Below are positions 48,504 to 60,160 of a stretch of DNA of 64,000 nt, piece by piece. The DNA is from Coptis chinensis (taxonomy: Eukaryota > Streptophyta > Magnoliopsida > Ranunculales > Ranunculaceae). Where the stretch lies: the NCBI GenBank assembly GCA_015680905.1, contig CM027384.1, positions 65,603,001-65,667,000 of the forward strand, in the 5' to 3' direction. A program made the position numbers and the translations under genes. The notes beneath the pieces are model-generated. The model saw only the letters and a program-made list of their open reading frames with translations, was not told the DNA's origin and made no database searches. Position 1 is the stretch's first letter. Every line of letters begins with the position of its first letter.

Positions 48504-48557
48504 TCGATTTCTTGAGAAACCACTTTACAAAAACAAAAATACTTAAGCCCACAAAGC

Positions 48558-49330
48558 ATGGCAAGCCTCGAAGCTCAAATCCAAAGCTTAGCAGGTCAAC
48601 TAGGTACCATGAATGAGCACATCACCCTGCCAGCAGCAGAGAATGTTGCTTTGAAAGCACAAGTGGATGCGCAAACTCCACCTGGTGCTTTAGCAGAGGA
48701 CGATATCAACAAAGTCAATCAGCAAATTAACGAATTGTCACAAAGAATAGACCAGAGCGCAATCAAGAAGGATGCCACCCAGATCGTTCAGAAGATGCTA
48801 AAGATGTACCGCGTATCCCCTTTCACTATTGAGGTACTCATTAAACCTTTTCCTCCAGATTTCGTCCAACCAAACTTCGCAATGTACGATGGCAGCACGT
48901 GTCTAGGTCAACACATAGCTCGCTACATTCAGAGCCTCGCACTCTATAGTGCCCAGGAGTTCGATCATCTCCATTGTCATCTGTTTCCTTCCAGTCTGCA
49001 AGATGGCGCTCTCGATTGGTTCTTTTCACTCGAGCCAAACTAGATAAAGAACTTCGAGAATCTAACCGACCTATTCACTAGCCAGTACGTCCACAATAGG
49101 CGTAAGAAAGCAGATCTAGATTCACTTTTTCAGCTCTCACTCGGCGAAGATGAAACCATCCACACCTTCTTAGGTCTGTTCAAAACCAAACTACTTGGCA
49201 TGGAAATCGGCCTTAAAGAGTCATTTGCCACATTGGCATTCTCCAACTCCTGCTGTGTGCACAACACCGACCTCCAGATCGCTCATGAAAGAACATCCAG
49301 AAACTTTGTCTGAGTTGTATGCTCGAGTAG
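48558..49330 (+). pseudogene. gag: gag of the Tat element (broken)
   Basis: Starts MASLEAQIQSLAGQLG with a predicted N-terminal coiled coil (about residues 1-80), then the retrotransposon gag core with DGSTCLGQHIARYIQSL and LQDGALDWFFSLEPN. A TAG at 49041 interrupts it, but the frame continues as NFENLTDLFTSQYVHNRRKK and SLGEDETIHTFLG, as in other plant gag cores. A shift near 49255 moves to LMKEHPETLSELYARVDKYI. Gag would form the virus-like particle. The start is taken at the first ATG after the primer site, in good context. Confidence 0.8.
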
Positions 49331-49710
49331 ACAAATATATCAAGTTGCTAGAAAGCCTGTAACGTCAAGGCCTCACAGAAGACCAAGAAGTGGCAATGAT
49401 CTCCGATGATGCCCCACCTTCAAAAAAGTGGCCCATACAACAAGGATAGAAGTCTGGAAACAGAACGAACAATAGCCGTGAGTTCCCTATACTCACCCGA
49501 TCTCCCAGTTACATACTATAAAAGATCAAGAGAGCTGCCTATTACCGATCTGACGTGCGGTAGCCAGAAGATCGACCTAGCTAGCCTTACTGTGCCTTCC
49601 ACCAAACAAAATGTCATGAGACCAATGAGTGTTGGGGGCTCAAGCACTACCTCCAAGACCTCATCGAGTTAGGATATATCAAGCATTATACCAATATCGT
49701 TGATGGCAAC

Positions 49711-51114
49711 TTGCGCCATAAGCTCATGGCTCGCAGAGAACGTAGTAGATCTCCAGCTCACCATAATCACCATAGTGTCCAAGCTCGCTCCCATAGCAGA
49801 GGACGCCCCAGCTACCGTTCCCATCATGAACGCCGTCAGCACTCGTCAGAAAGAGATAACGACAGAACAATACACATGATCACATTCCAGGATGATTCCG
49901 TTACATCCTCTAGAGAAAAAAGGAGGCGCATAGGTGCTCTCCAAGAAGTCTACCAATTCTCTTCAGAAGCTGCACCTGCCCCACGCAGTTCAAGTAGCAG
50001 TTCAGGTGATATAACTTTCACAGAGGCCGACCTTAACAAGGTTTGCCTCCCTTATAATGATGCCCTAGTTGTCCATGTCAAAATCAGCGACTGGATAGTC
50101 AAACGTGTCCTGATAGATCCTGGTAGTTGGTGTGACATCTTGTTCTATCATACCATCAAAGAGATGAACCTGCCCAAATCGGTCTTCATAGATCCAATAG
50201 CCCCTCTCTATGGATTCAATGCCTCCCGAGCCGACCCAATTGGTGACCTCATACTCCTAGTCTCCATTAGATCCAGGGAGGACAAAGTCAGCTTCAACAC
50301 GCATTTCAACATTCTAGACATCCACTCGTCCTACAATGCCATCCTAAGACGGCGCTGTATCCACCAAATGCAAGATATACCATTAACACTGCATCAGGTA
50401 CTTCGCTTTATTGGCCCTAGGGGTATGATGGAGCTTCGCAGCAATCAGCTCGAGGCTTATCACTGCAACCAGATCCTCTCAGCGAGCAAGTCCGCTTGCC
50501 CTTTTATCAGCACTAAGAGTGAGCCCACTAGTTACACGATGGCCAAAGATTTAATTGCTGAGGTCAAGTCCAAAACACCAAAAAAGAACGTTGGGGGATT
50601 TAACAAAAAAATCATTCCACCAGTCAGAACCCTAGAGGTCGCCCTAGCACCTGATATTTCACTAGTCAGGACCCCAAAGGTTGTCCCAGCACCTGTTAGT
50701 CCACCAATCCATATCCCAGAGGTCGCACCAGCCCCTGTTGTCATGACCACAGAGGTTGTATCATCCCTTGTTGTCGTAACCACGGAGGTTGCTTCAACTC
50801 CTGTTGCCAAGACCTCCATTCCTCAGATCGACAAAGCACCACCAGAGACCAGTTCCCCTGAGATCGCCTCATCTTCAAAAGCCACAGTTCAAACTGAAGA
50901 AAAAGAGCGAGTGAACCTGGGAACTGAGGACGATCCCAAGTTTGTCTATGTAGGGGCTAATCTTGACCCCACAATCAAAGCACATCTTGTAAACTTTTTA
51001 TCAAGGAATAAAGACGTTTTCGCTTGGTCGTATATTGATGTACCTAGTATAGATCCTAGTGTTGCATGTCATAGGTTAAATGTCAACCCTAATGCTAGGC
51101 CAGTTTGGCAGTGA
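49711..51114 (+). pseudogene. Gag C-terminus and aspartic protease region of pol
   Basis: A 467-codon frame. The first 75 residues are Arg/Ser/His-rich (RSRSPAHHNHHS), a nucleic-acid-binding tail. The retropepsin-like domain spans about residues 100-235: ITFTEADLN, ALVVHVKISDWIVKRVLID, PGSW (the active-site DTG/DSG is DPG here), GFNASRADPIGDL, YNAIL. A proline/valine-rich linker with imperfect APAPVS...PEV repeats follows (about 290-390). The end (KDVFAWSYIDVPSIDPSVA) is the stretch just before the reverse transcriptase. It ends at a TGA where relatives continue into RT. The DPG change probably impairs protease activity, an inference. Confidence 0.75.
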
Positions 51115-51571
51115 CCTAGGAAGCTCTCCTTAAGATTTCAAAAAGCAATCAATGATGAGATAGACAAAGTCAAACAAGTCGGCTTCATCTGGAAAGTCGA
51201 TTACCCAGAGTGGATCGCTAACATAGTAGCAATTCCAAAAATGAACTCACTACAGTTCACCTCTGCGTTGACTTCACCAATGTCAACTAGGAAACACCTA
51301 AAGATAGCTACTCTTTACCTAGAATCGACTGACTTGTAGACTAGACTTGTGGCCATGAGCTCTTGTCCTTTATGGATGCATACAGTGGGTATAACCAGAT
51401 CCCACTCACTAAAGAAGATTAAGAGAAAACTTTATTCATCACAGAATAGGGAATCTACTACTACAACATCCTCCCGTTTGGCCTCAAGAACGTAGGAGCG
51501 ACTTACCAACGGCTCGTCATTGACATATTCTAGGACATGTTGGGGGACACCATGGAAGTCTATATCGATGA
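51115..51571 (+). pseudogene. Reverse transcriptase, N-terminal part
   Basis: Fragments in two frames: AINDEIDKVKQVGFI, YPEWIANIVAIPK, then SFMDAYSGYNQIPL, ILPFGLKNVGATYQRLV and MEVYIDD. These are the fingers/palm motifs up to the catalytic YIDD. There are at least four stops and two shifts. The last codons, GTC TAT ATC GAT GA, stop at the nested LTR. Confidence 0.85.
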
Positions 51572-53118
51572 TGATAAAATGTAAAATGAATAGTTTTACC
51601 TACGAATAAGTAACGAGACTCAAACGTAAGTAAAACTAAAACTGTTTTCGATGCAAATTATCAAAGTTTTCTACTCTCGATGCTATTGCAATATAGTTGG
51701 AATAGAAAGTTCATCCCACTCCTAGTTCTTTAGAATTTACGTTAACTAAGATTATCAATTCTATCAAAGTCGATGAGAGTAATGATGGATTATATAATTA
51801 TATATGCTATGATGGAAATTATACTAATCAAAATGCGATAAATCAAACTACGGAAATACTAACTTGATAATATGAGGAGGAATTAGGGGAATTTGATTCC
51901 ACCTTAAATCGACTTAATTTACTAATGAAGAATTGTCGTATCCGAATTGTAATGCTTCCGGATAACAACTGGGTGTTTCTAATCCCTAATTGTTCATGGT
52001 AATCTCTACCAACTAACAACTAGCATATAAAGCAATCAAACCCATTCTCATGGTGAAATAATTACTTTCTAAAATGGAATAAAACATTACGAACTACTCT
52101 ACACTAATCAAAATCAAGATTCATCAAGGCTTACTCAAACCCCTCTAATGGAGGTTTTAGCCTTGAATCATTAAACTATCATTTCTTAAACAAGAACAAA
52201 TATAACAACTCATTATTGAATAAATGATTGAATTTTATAATCTAAATTAACAATAGTCTAAGATTCAAAATGGATTAAACTGAATTTAAAACTAATTTAG
52301 AACTAAGATTATGAATACTAATTATCAAATTAAAACAACTAATTATGAATTTAAGACAACTAAATCTAAATAAGAATTGAATAAATAAACTAAATTAAAA
52401 TGAAAAACTAATACTTTATTATAAAACTAAATCTGATTCTAAATAATAATCTACTTTGTTCTAAAACTAATTAATTGAATGTAAAAACTAGATCTAAAAA
52501 CTAAGTTATTGGCTAATGGCTAACTAAAAAAAACTATATACTTAAGAGCTAAGTCTTTTGTGTTCAAATGGAGGAGACCAGATCCACTTTTTCGTGCATG
52601 GGCTGAGGAGCCATGTTTTGGGCCAGAAAATCGAACCCAAAACCCAATTTCTTCAGTCCACAGAGGCCTTTTCAGCTGGATTTGACTTCAACAACCGTTT
52701 TGTCCACTTTTTCTCTTGTTATTGGCTCAAGTCTAAGACCATTGGAAAGCTCATTTCGAGCCGGTCGTTTTGACATAAGGTAGGCCCAATTCCAAGGTCT
52801 GAGTCCAAAGATATGGCTTCCGGAAGTTCTGCTGACTTTTGTGCGCTATTTCTGCCCACGTTGACTTTGACTTTTCAGCTTTAACCGGGCTTTAAAAAGG
52901 TTTTTTCTCCTTGAATCTTGGCCTTTTATCATAGAACTTCTTAACAACCAACCCTTGCTCCATTATCTCACAAAAAGGGCGCATTTCTACACATATTCGA
53001 CTCCAATGCCTGATACAAATGAACATGATAACAGTACTAACTCTTACTTATTAATCACATAATTGGTTAAAAAACAATATTGTTAAAGGGTTAAAACTAC
53101 AATTTTGGGCTCTTATCA
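51572..53118. mobile_element. TGATAA-family solo LTR, copy C, TSD GATGA
   Basis: 1547 bp from TGATAAAATGTAAAATG to GGGCTCTTATCA with a perfect target duplication GATGA (51567-51571, 53119-53123). There are no internal genes. It is the best-preserved member of the family. The TG...CA ends and 5-bp duplication prove an LTR insertion; whether the family is Athila-like Ty3/gypsy, as its TGATAAG terminus faintly suggests, cannot be settled here. Orientation is unknown, though the TGATAAGAGCC end on the minus strand looks like a 5' start. Confidence 0.9.
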
Positions 53119-53925
53119 GATGACATGGTGGTCAAGAGCAAGAAAGCGGTTGACCACCTCACTTACCTTGAGCAGGGGTTCTCTAGATTACGCCGAACTC
53201 AGATGAAGCTGAATCCCGAAAAATGCCTTTTCAGAGCGTCCTCCGGGAAGTTTCTTGGGTATCAGGTATCACAACGAGGGATCGAGGCCAATCCAGACCA
53301 GATCCGAGCGTTCTTGGAAATTCCCGATCCAAAGACAAATAAACAAATACATAAACTATCAAGAATGGTTGCAGCGCTCAACCGATTCATATCAAGGGAA
53401 TCAAACAATTGCCGACCTTTCCTGCAGCTTCTCAAAAAATGGGAACAGTTCTCATGGAGCGACCAATGCCACCAAGCGTTCTCTACTCTCAAAGAATACT
53501 TGACAACACCGCCCGTCCTAGCAAAACCAACATATGGTGAAACGTTGGGGCTCTACCTTGCGGTGTCAGACTTTGCTATTAGTTCGGTTCTCTTCAAGGA
53601 AGACAACAACTCAGAGAAGTCGATCTACTTCACAAGTAAGACATTAACACCAGCTGAAAAGAACTACTCTTACATTGAAAGAGTAGTACTCGTATTGCTA
53701 TACTTTACATGGAAGTTCAGGCCTTATTTTCAAGTATATCTAATCAAAGTACTCACCGACCTCCCACTGAAGAAGATCTTTCTTAAAGAAAACAAGACAA
53801 CTCGCATGGCAATATGGGCACAAGAGCTCGGGGAACATCACATCGAGTTCATCCCGCGCACTTTTCAGAAAGGACAGGTCGTTGCAGATTTTCTAGTAGA
53901 TTTTCCTGTTGATGAACTAAATTAG
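53119..53925 (+). pseudogene. Reverse transcriptase C-terminus and RNase H
   Basis: Open for 266 codons. It continues exactly where the N-terminal part stopped (DDMVVKSKK), followed by the thumb (LNPEKCLF, SGKFLGYQVSQRGIEANP), connection (FSWSDQCHQAFSTLKEYL) and the RT-linked RNase H (LYLAVSDFAISSVLF, SIYFTSKTLTPAEKNYSYIE). Ends RTFQKGQVVADFLVDF, the usual junction to the second RNase H of Tat elements. Removing one TSD copy and the nested LTR would join the two halves in frame. Confidence 0.9.
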
Positions 53926-54637
53926 GAATCAGAAACAGACATCCCATCCATTAAGAAACAGGACAAATCCATCTAGTCACTCTTTGTGGATTGTTCTAAC
54001 AACCCCCGGAGGAAGTGGAATTAGAGTCATCTTAGTATCCCCAGATGGAACTATGGTTAAGAAATCAGTTCACATCGTCTTCGCGACCTTTAACAACGAG
54101 GTGGAGTACGAGGCACTAATCATGGGACTCATAATGGCGCTACAGCTCGATGTACAGGAACTTCAAGTCTTTAGTGACTCGCAACTAATTGTTCGCCAGA
54201 TTGCTAAAGAGTACACTACCCATGAAGGTAACCTTTCTAAATACTTTCAAGTTGTTTGTCAGTTACTTCCTTCTTTTAAGAAAGCCACCATTCACCATTT
54301 CTTGCATGACAAAAACCGTCACGCGGACAGTTTAGCTTATCTGGCTACTCAAACACCGAACTGCTCCCCTAGACAATTACTCATCGAAGTAATTGACCGA
54401 CCTGCTTACAAAACTGAACACATCCTGAAAATTAGCGACCTGTGCCCACTCTCTAACAGTCAGATGAGTCAAACATGGATGCAACCCATCATAGAGTACA
54501 TCCAAGATGGTACAATCCCAGAAGAACGTACCAAAGCCAGACAAGTTCAATATCAGGCAAGTCATTACTGCCTAATCAACAACAAACTATTCAGAAAGTC
54601 TGCTGGCGAACCTCACTTGAGGTGCATAAGCCCATAA
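53926..54637 (+). pseudogene. Archaeal-type second RNase H and linker
   Basis: After a stop the sequence gives LFVDCSN-like start, GSGIRVILVSPDG, NNEVEYEALIMGLIMAL, VFSDSQLIVRQI and DKNRHADSLAYLA. These carry the D-E-D-D pattern of the RVT_3-type RNase H acquired by the Tat lineage. The C-terminal part (about residues 140-217) is the linker that precedes the integrase zinc finger (HYCLINNKLFRKS). A stop near 54636 breaks it from integrase. Confidence 0.85.
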
Positions 54638-54646
54638 CAAGGTTAG

Positions 54647-55698
54647 TTGATTTTTGCAGAAATCCATGAGGACGAATGTGGGAATCATGCTGGTGGTCGC
54701 TCCTTGGCTCACAAAGCGATCTCCCAAGGATACTTCTGGCCACGAATGTAGGTCGATGCCAAAAAGTACGTACTTAAATGCATCAAATGCCAGACTTTTG
54801 ACCACAATATCATCCAGCCAGCTCGCGAATTAATCAACATCGCTAGCTTTTGGGCATTTCACATGTGGGGCTTGGATATCATGGGACCATTCATCCCACA
54901 AAAAAACATTGGCTTTCGGTTCGTCTTGGTTGCAACTGATTACTTTACTAAGTGGGTCAAAGTAATCCCCTTAGCTCATGTCAAAGAGTCACACGTCAAA
55001 AACTTCATTTGGACACACATCATCACTAGATTTGGCTTGCCACACACACTGGTGATGGACAACGGTTCCCAGTTCAAGGAAAAAATAGTCAAGGAGTTTC
55101 TTTCCAAGTGGAAGATCGTTTATGCATTTTTCCACTCCCCAGTACACCCAAAGCAATAGTCAAACAAAGGCTAGCAACAAAGCAATTCTGGAAAATTTGA
55201 AGATGAAGATTGAAAAGAACAAAAGCTAATGGCCGAATCAGTTGGAAAACATCTTATGGGGTCACCGAACAACAACTCGCTCTAGCACAGGTGAGTCGCC
55301 ATTTTCACTATGCTATGGCACGGAGGCCGTTATTCCTACTGAACTGACAATCACAACGACCCGGTCAGAATTCATCGAATCTGGGCAGAATGACTCCGTC
55401 CCTAGCTTGAGAGGTCGACTTACTGGAAGAACGCCGCGACCTAGCAGCCATCAGAGTAGCAGCTTATCATCAGACTCTAAAAAAGTCATACAATAAGCGA
55501 GTCAATCCTCGATCCTTTCAACCTGGTGACCTAGTTCTGAAAAAGACTCAAGATGACTTTAAGCTAGCACCAACATGGGATGGTCCATACATAGTAGAAC
55601 GTGTCGTCGGCAATGGAGCATACTGGATCAAGACCCAAGAGGGGAAACCATTACCACGTCCTTGGAACACGTATTTGTTAAAGAAATTTTATCAATAA
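54647..55698 (+). pseudogene. Integrase (broken, catalytic Glu replaced)
   Basis: HHCC zinc finger (HEDECGNHAGGRSLAHKA, then CIKCQ) with a TAG between the halves; catalytic core D1 in WGLDIMGPF, D2 in VMDNGSQF. At the third position the family has NGQAEA-NK, but here NSQTKASNKAI, so the catalytic glutamate reads lysine, in a frame shifted from D1/D2 after an in-frame TAG near 55158. C-terminal pieces (NILWGHRTTTRSSTGESPF, then RSFQPGDLVLKKTQDDFKL and WDGPYIVERVVGNGAYW) complete the domain; it ends WNTYLLKKFYQ with TAA at about 55696. No chromodomain, as expected for Tat. Confidence 0.85.
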
Positions 55699-55869
55699 AA
55701 GTGTAATGTGTTGCAATCTATATTTCTATTTACTACAAAATTAGGTATACTTTACTTATGTTTCTTATCACAACCTACTCCGTTCAAGTTCACCAACAGA
55801 CATGGAGGTCACACTAAAAGAGCCACCAACATATGTGAACCACAAACACTCTCATGAGTTCAAACGTTC

Positions 55870-56225
55870 TGCAACATACTCTCCACGAGCAACACGCTTT
55901 CTTAAGCTAATATGCTCTCCGCGAGCAACACACTTTCTTAAGCTAATTACGTTATCCGCGAGTAACACGCTTTCTTAAGCAAATACGCTCTCCGCGAGCA
56001 ACACGCTTTCTTAAGCCAACATGCTCTCCGCGAGCAACACGCTTTCTTAAGCTAATACGCTCTCCGCCAGCAACACGCTTTCTTAAGCAAATATGCTCTC
56101 CGCGAGCAACACGCTTTCTTAAGCCAACACGCTCTCCGCGAGCAACACGCTTTCTTAAGCTAACACGCTCCCTGCGAGCAACACACTTTCTTAAGCTACC
56201 ACGCTCACTCGAGCTACCAAGCTCC
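55870..56225. repeat. 35-36-bp tandem repeat, about 9 copies
   Basis: The unit is CTCTCCGCGAGCAACACGCT followed by TTCTTAAGC(T/C/A)AA and two variable bases; a degenerate copy lies at 56285-56325. It sits between integrase and the antisense gene. Repeats are adjacent without spacers, so this is not a CRISPR. TCCGCGAG and CTTAAG are short palindromes in each unit. Confidence 0.9.
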
Positions 56226-56816
56226 ATAGCCTTTACAGTTCTTACTAGTTGATGACCTACAACTCTAAGCTCAACTCAACGAGAACGCTCTCTACAAGCA
56301 GAACGCTTCCTTAAGCTAACTCTTAGGCTTCTTAGCCTCTACATGCCCCATTTATTGTAGACCTACAACCCTAGGCTGCAATGAAGAAATGACAAACCAT
56401 ATGTACAAGCAGATGGACATAAGTAAACTACATGCATTCCATAACTTCCATAATTTGAACTGCCTGAACAAACGCAGGAAACCAGTTCATAAATCTACCG
56501 ATCTGCTGGGTCTACCCAGAAATCCAGATCGACCTGCGTACAACTTTTGAAAATAACGAGCTGCCACTTACATGGAAACCAGTTCATTCTGTAGCAATGT
56601 AACCGTAAAGCAAGGCGAACTGCCCAAGCAAGCCTGAGAAACCAGCTTTAATGTATCGCAACATACAATATCAGGATGGGACAAATCACTCAAATCTCAT
56701 GAATTTAAGAAAGAACAGACAAATTTTTAGTAGACAGGGGATCCCGTTCAACCTCTGCAGCGTTCCCATCACCTGCAACAATAGAGAGACCAGCAGCATT
56801 TACATCCACAAGCACG

Positions 56817-59082
56817 TCAGCAGCGACCAACAAGCCCCACAGCGACCTCTTCAGTTTGAGACTCAACGACCTCCAAAGCAATTCCAGACAAGATAGGAGC
56901 ATCACATGCATCTCTCAGTATGTTTAACACCGGTGTACTGGGAACCCCGCATTCATGCTCCTCTTTGAAAGCCTTATACTCTGCCTCCAGCTCGAGGAAA
57001 TCCGCATCCAGGGTGTCATACGCTTTAGTAGCCTGTTGAGCGATGTCTTTACAGTGTTGGGCATAGCCAGTCACCTTGACAATCTCTGCCTTCGCAGCAT
57101 CAAGTTCTTCCCTCATGACATGAAGCTTCAGCTTTGTTTCGTCCAACTCGGTGCTCATCAAGATCTTTGTCAAACAAACGTCCTAATGTGCTTTCTTCAG
57201 GTCCTCGAGCTCCTGGTGATCAATGTCATATGCCTCCTGGACATTCTTCAATTCCTTCTTCAGTGTTGACACAAACTCCCTGTCCAATTCAGATATTTGA
57301 GCGATCTCCTTTAGTTTTGATATCCGCTCACAAGCTACATGAGCACCCACATACAACAACAATCAATCCCTAATGTTCTAATAAAGAATTAGATAGCAAG
57401 ATCTAGAGAACATCACTTACCAGACAGTGAGCCAGATCCATTCGCCTCAGATTCTTAGCAAGGCCTTTGGAGTCCAGTTCATTACAGTTTCCATCTAGAG
57501 ACATGTAATCAATTATACAAGATGCAATCTTACTAGACTTTAAGCTCACATTGGTTCGCTTCATAGTTTGTTGCACCCTTTGGTCGTCCACATACACCAC
57601 CTGATGATCCAAACCATCATCATCCATAATAGATTTCCCACTCACCTTACTCGGGACTTTCAACTTCGCCGATGAGCTGGGATCTCGAGGCACTGGTGGT
57701 GGACTTTGACCGACCCCAAAGGTCTCCAAATCCAAGAGACACAGGTCGGGCGCAGGCCTCGACCTAGTGCTACGAGCGGTTTTACCCCCAACTCGCTTAC
57801 CACCACCAACACCAAAGCCGCCCCCAACAAGGCACTCAGCCGCCCTTGCAACCTTAGCAGCCCTAGGCTCAGCCACATCAGCTTTTCTCTTCAACAAGCT
57901 GCTTCGCTCACGAGGCTTGAAGGCGATCTCCTCCAACTTAAAAGGAGAGCTACTAGACCCCCTTCCCCCTTTAGATCGCCTACTCGACCCACCTGCCTCT
58001 GAGGCTCTAGCACCTCCGACAAGTCGCTTAGGACCAGAGCGGCTGCGGTTCCTATCCTCCCTCGTCACCAGATCACTCTTATTCTCTTCTCCATTGTTGC
58101 TTCACTAGAAGATCCACGAACAGTTTGGCCCCGAGCCCTTTCCTTCTGATTCATCCTTTTCCCCCTGATCATGCGACCTCCTCGCTCCACAAAGTAGTGC
58201 GTGACCTCAAGTAGTTTCTTCCGTTTCTGAGCTCGAGTTAACTTCGCAAACTTCTCTATCACCCCCCCCCGGCTCGGTTAAACTTTTTATAACAAGCTCT
58301 GCAAGAACAACACATAACCATGTCAGTTACAATATCAACAATCCAAACATCAAAACAACAGAACAATACACTCCTACCCACTTGAAAAATTACAAACCCT
58401 AGTCTGCAAACCAGATCCTTTGGCACAGAAGTTCCCAACTAACAACAATGGCCTCCTCTCCCAAACCTCATTGCTTACACCATCCAACATGCTAGATTTT
58501 CCTGTCACTGTTTGCAAGCTAAAATTAAAAGCGCGAGATCGCTTTACTGAGTAATGCTCAATAATGTCAGCGACCCCAATACGGTATTCACCACTCGCAT
58601 TTAGCAGATCAAACACCCTTAAAAGCCACTAGGTATTACCCACAAACTGGCAGGGCGCTTTCCAACAGAAGTTCAAAAATTCACAAGTCAGCTTCGAGAA
58701 CGGTATCCTCATACCAGCCCTCAGTTGCCCCTCGCAGACTATTATCCCGTAGTTCGGTGGTGTATACCTCTCAATAAACACCTTTACATTCTTTTCCAGT
58801 TCATGTATCTCCAGGTCGCTCCTGTGGATACCATAAACTTCCCTTAGATTAGCGAGAGCTTTCGTCGCACGTTTATCTACAGCCCTAGGGGGCAACCCAC
58901 TAGAGGACGACCCCTCATCACGACCTGAAATACTAGCTACAGCAGCAACAGATTCAGATCATACTTCCTCCTCCATCCTCACTCTTAAACCCTACTGATT
59001 CCTCCATCTCCTCCTCCATTTCACCACAACTCAATGACACTTCCCGAAACTCTTCATATCGAGTATCGTCAGAATCAGACAT
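56817..59082 (-). pseudogene. Antisense spliced gene of the Tat element (Transposase_28-like, coiled coil)
   Basis: Begins MSDSDDTRYEEFREVSLS at 59082 on the minus strand. Exon 1 (59082-58378) holds YGIHRSDLEIHELEKNVKVF, PPNYGIIVCEGQLRAGMRIP and SKLTCEFLNFCWKAP, matching the plant Transposase_28 / putative gypsy-type transposon domain. A 79-nt intron (GTAGGA...TTGCAG, 58377-58299) leads to exon 2 (58298-57421), basic and Ser/Gly/Pro-rich (possible nuclear signals in KRKKLLE and RGKRMNQK). A second intron of 86 nt (GTAAGT...ATGTAG, 57420-57335) leads to exon 3 (57334-56817), a coiled coil (LKKELKNVQEAYD, REELDAAKAEIVK). Stops and shifts occur near 58955, 58627, 58070 and 57183. Grande and Retand carry antisense genes in the same place; its role is unknown. 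Confidence 0.75.
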
Positions 59083-59583
59083 CTCCCTTTTTCTTAGTGA
59101 TTACAAATCCTAAACAAGAAAAGCTAAAGCCAACCTAACAACTGAACGAAAAAAGTAAGAACAGAAGAAAAATGAACAACAACAATGGCGGAAGCACTAA
59201 CATGAAGAGTTCTAATATCTGCGTTTCTGGAAAGGAAACAAAAAATGGCTTTACGGATCTCCAAAAGTTGTTTTATACAACTGCCCTCCAGTTCCCAACG
59301 CATCATGATTACAACCTAAGCCTTAGCACACACGTCTACCAAAGACCTATTTTTTCAAAATTCCAGAAAAAGCGGCGACACATTTTCCTCACCAATTGCT
59401 CAGATTCTCTCACGTGCCAGCCACTTGACAACTATCAACCCGTATCAGTTTGTCATACAACACGAACTAACCTCCATAGCACAGTGGGTATTTCCATTCA
59501 CGCCAGTTCACTTCTTCACTCATGCTCAACATGCGCCACCATTTTCTCTCAGCAGATCGCTTCAATGTACATCACGACCTACT

Positions 59584-59595
59584 AAGAGGGGGTTA
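59584..59595 (+). other. Polypurine tract
   Basis: AAGAGGGGGTTA lies directly upstream of the 3' LTR; its first nine bases are all purine, as needed for plus-strand priming. Confidence 0.65.
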
Positions 59596-60155
59596 TGTGA
59601 TGGAGTGATATTCTCATTCAAGAATATCAAGCACGTGTCCAACATAGCAGAAATACCATACCGACCTCTGACTTCGTTCCCCGAACTATCTTCAAAGTGA
59701 CCTACATCCATAGCTCACACACTCGAGCTACGAGATCACTCTAGAACATATCAACTCGCACATCCTCACACAGAGCGTTCTATCTCATGACACAATCTAT
59801 CTTCTAGAAGCAATGATTGCCAAAACTGTACTTACACATTCTATTACCGTAAATTATGAACCACTGTAACCAGTCCCCATCATTACAGAATTCCTACCAA
59901 CACCATTCCAACACTCCTTCTCAATCTCAACCATACATTTGTGTTTGTCAGTATACGTGTTGGATAGATCTCCACGTTCACCAGCTATAAATACCCCCTA
60001 CATGAACTACGCCAGACCTGATTCTACTCTCCCCCCAGAAGTGAGAGATAGATACGTAAGCAGTTTACTCAACAACGAACTCGGTCTTTCCCATTTCCAA
60101 ACCCCCTTCTCTCCTTCATTATAGTTGTTAGGTGGAACTAAATCACACCTTTACA
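59596..60155 (+). repeat. 3' LTR of the Tat element
   Basis: 560 bp, TGTGATGGAGTGATATTC to CACACCTTTACA. It differs from the 5' LTR by roughly two dozen scattered substitutions as read by eye, mostly transitions, so the insertion is not recent. TATA box near 59986. Confidence 0.9.
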
Positions 60156-60160
60156 GTAGG

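Larger units (their letters stand above)
47928..60155 (+). mobile_element. Tat-lineage Ty3/gypsy retrotransposon, complete but inactive, TSD GTAGG
   Basis: The order is 5' LTR, primer site, gag, protease, reverse transcriptase, RNase H, archaeal-type RNase H, integrase, long spacer with antisense gene, polypurine tract, 3' LTR. A perfect 5-bp duplication GTAGG flanks it (47923-47927 and 60156-60160). The second RNase H and the spacer with antisense gene are hallmarks of the Tat group (Grande, Retand, Ogre relatives). It is 12.2 kb here, or about 10.7 kb without a nested LTR. All coding parts carry stops or shifts. Confidence 0.9.

Noticed and set aside
55870-56225. Regular short repeats as a possible CRISPR array
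   Set aside because: Units are directly adjacent with no unique spacers, inside a plant retrotransposon.
55952-56227. 91-codon minus-strand frame rich in RKRVARGER repeats
   Set aside because: It is only the translation of the 35-bp tandem DNA repeat; the period being near a multiple of three keeps it open.
57706-58108. Plus-strand frames of 98 and 113 codons
   Set aside because: Shadows of the GC-rich exon 2 of the antisense gene; codon pattern and splice sites favour the minus strand.
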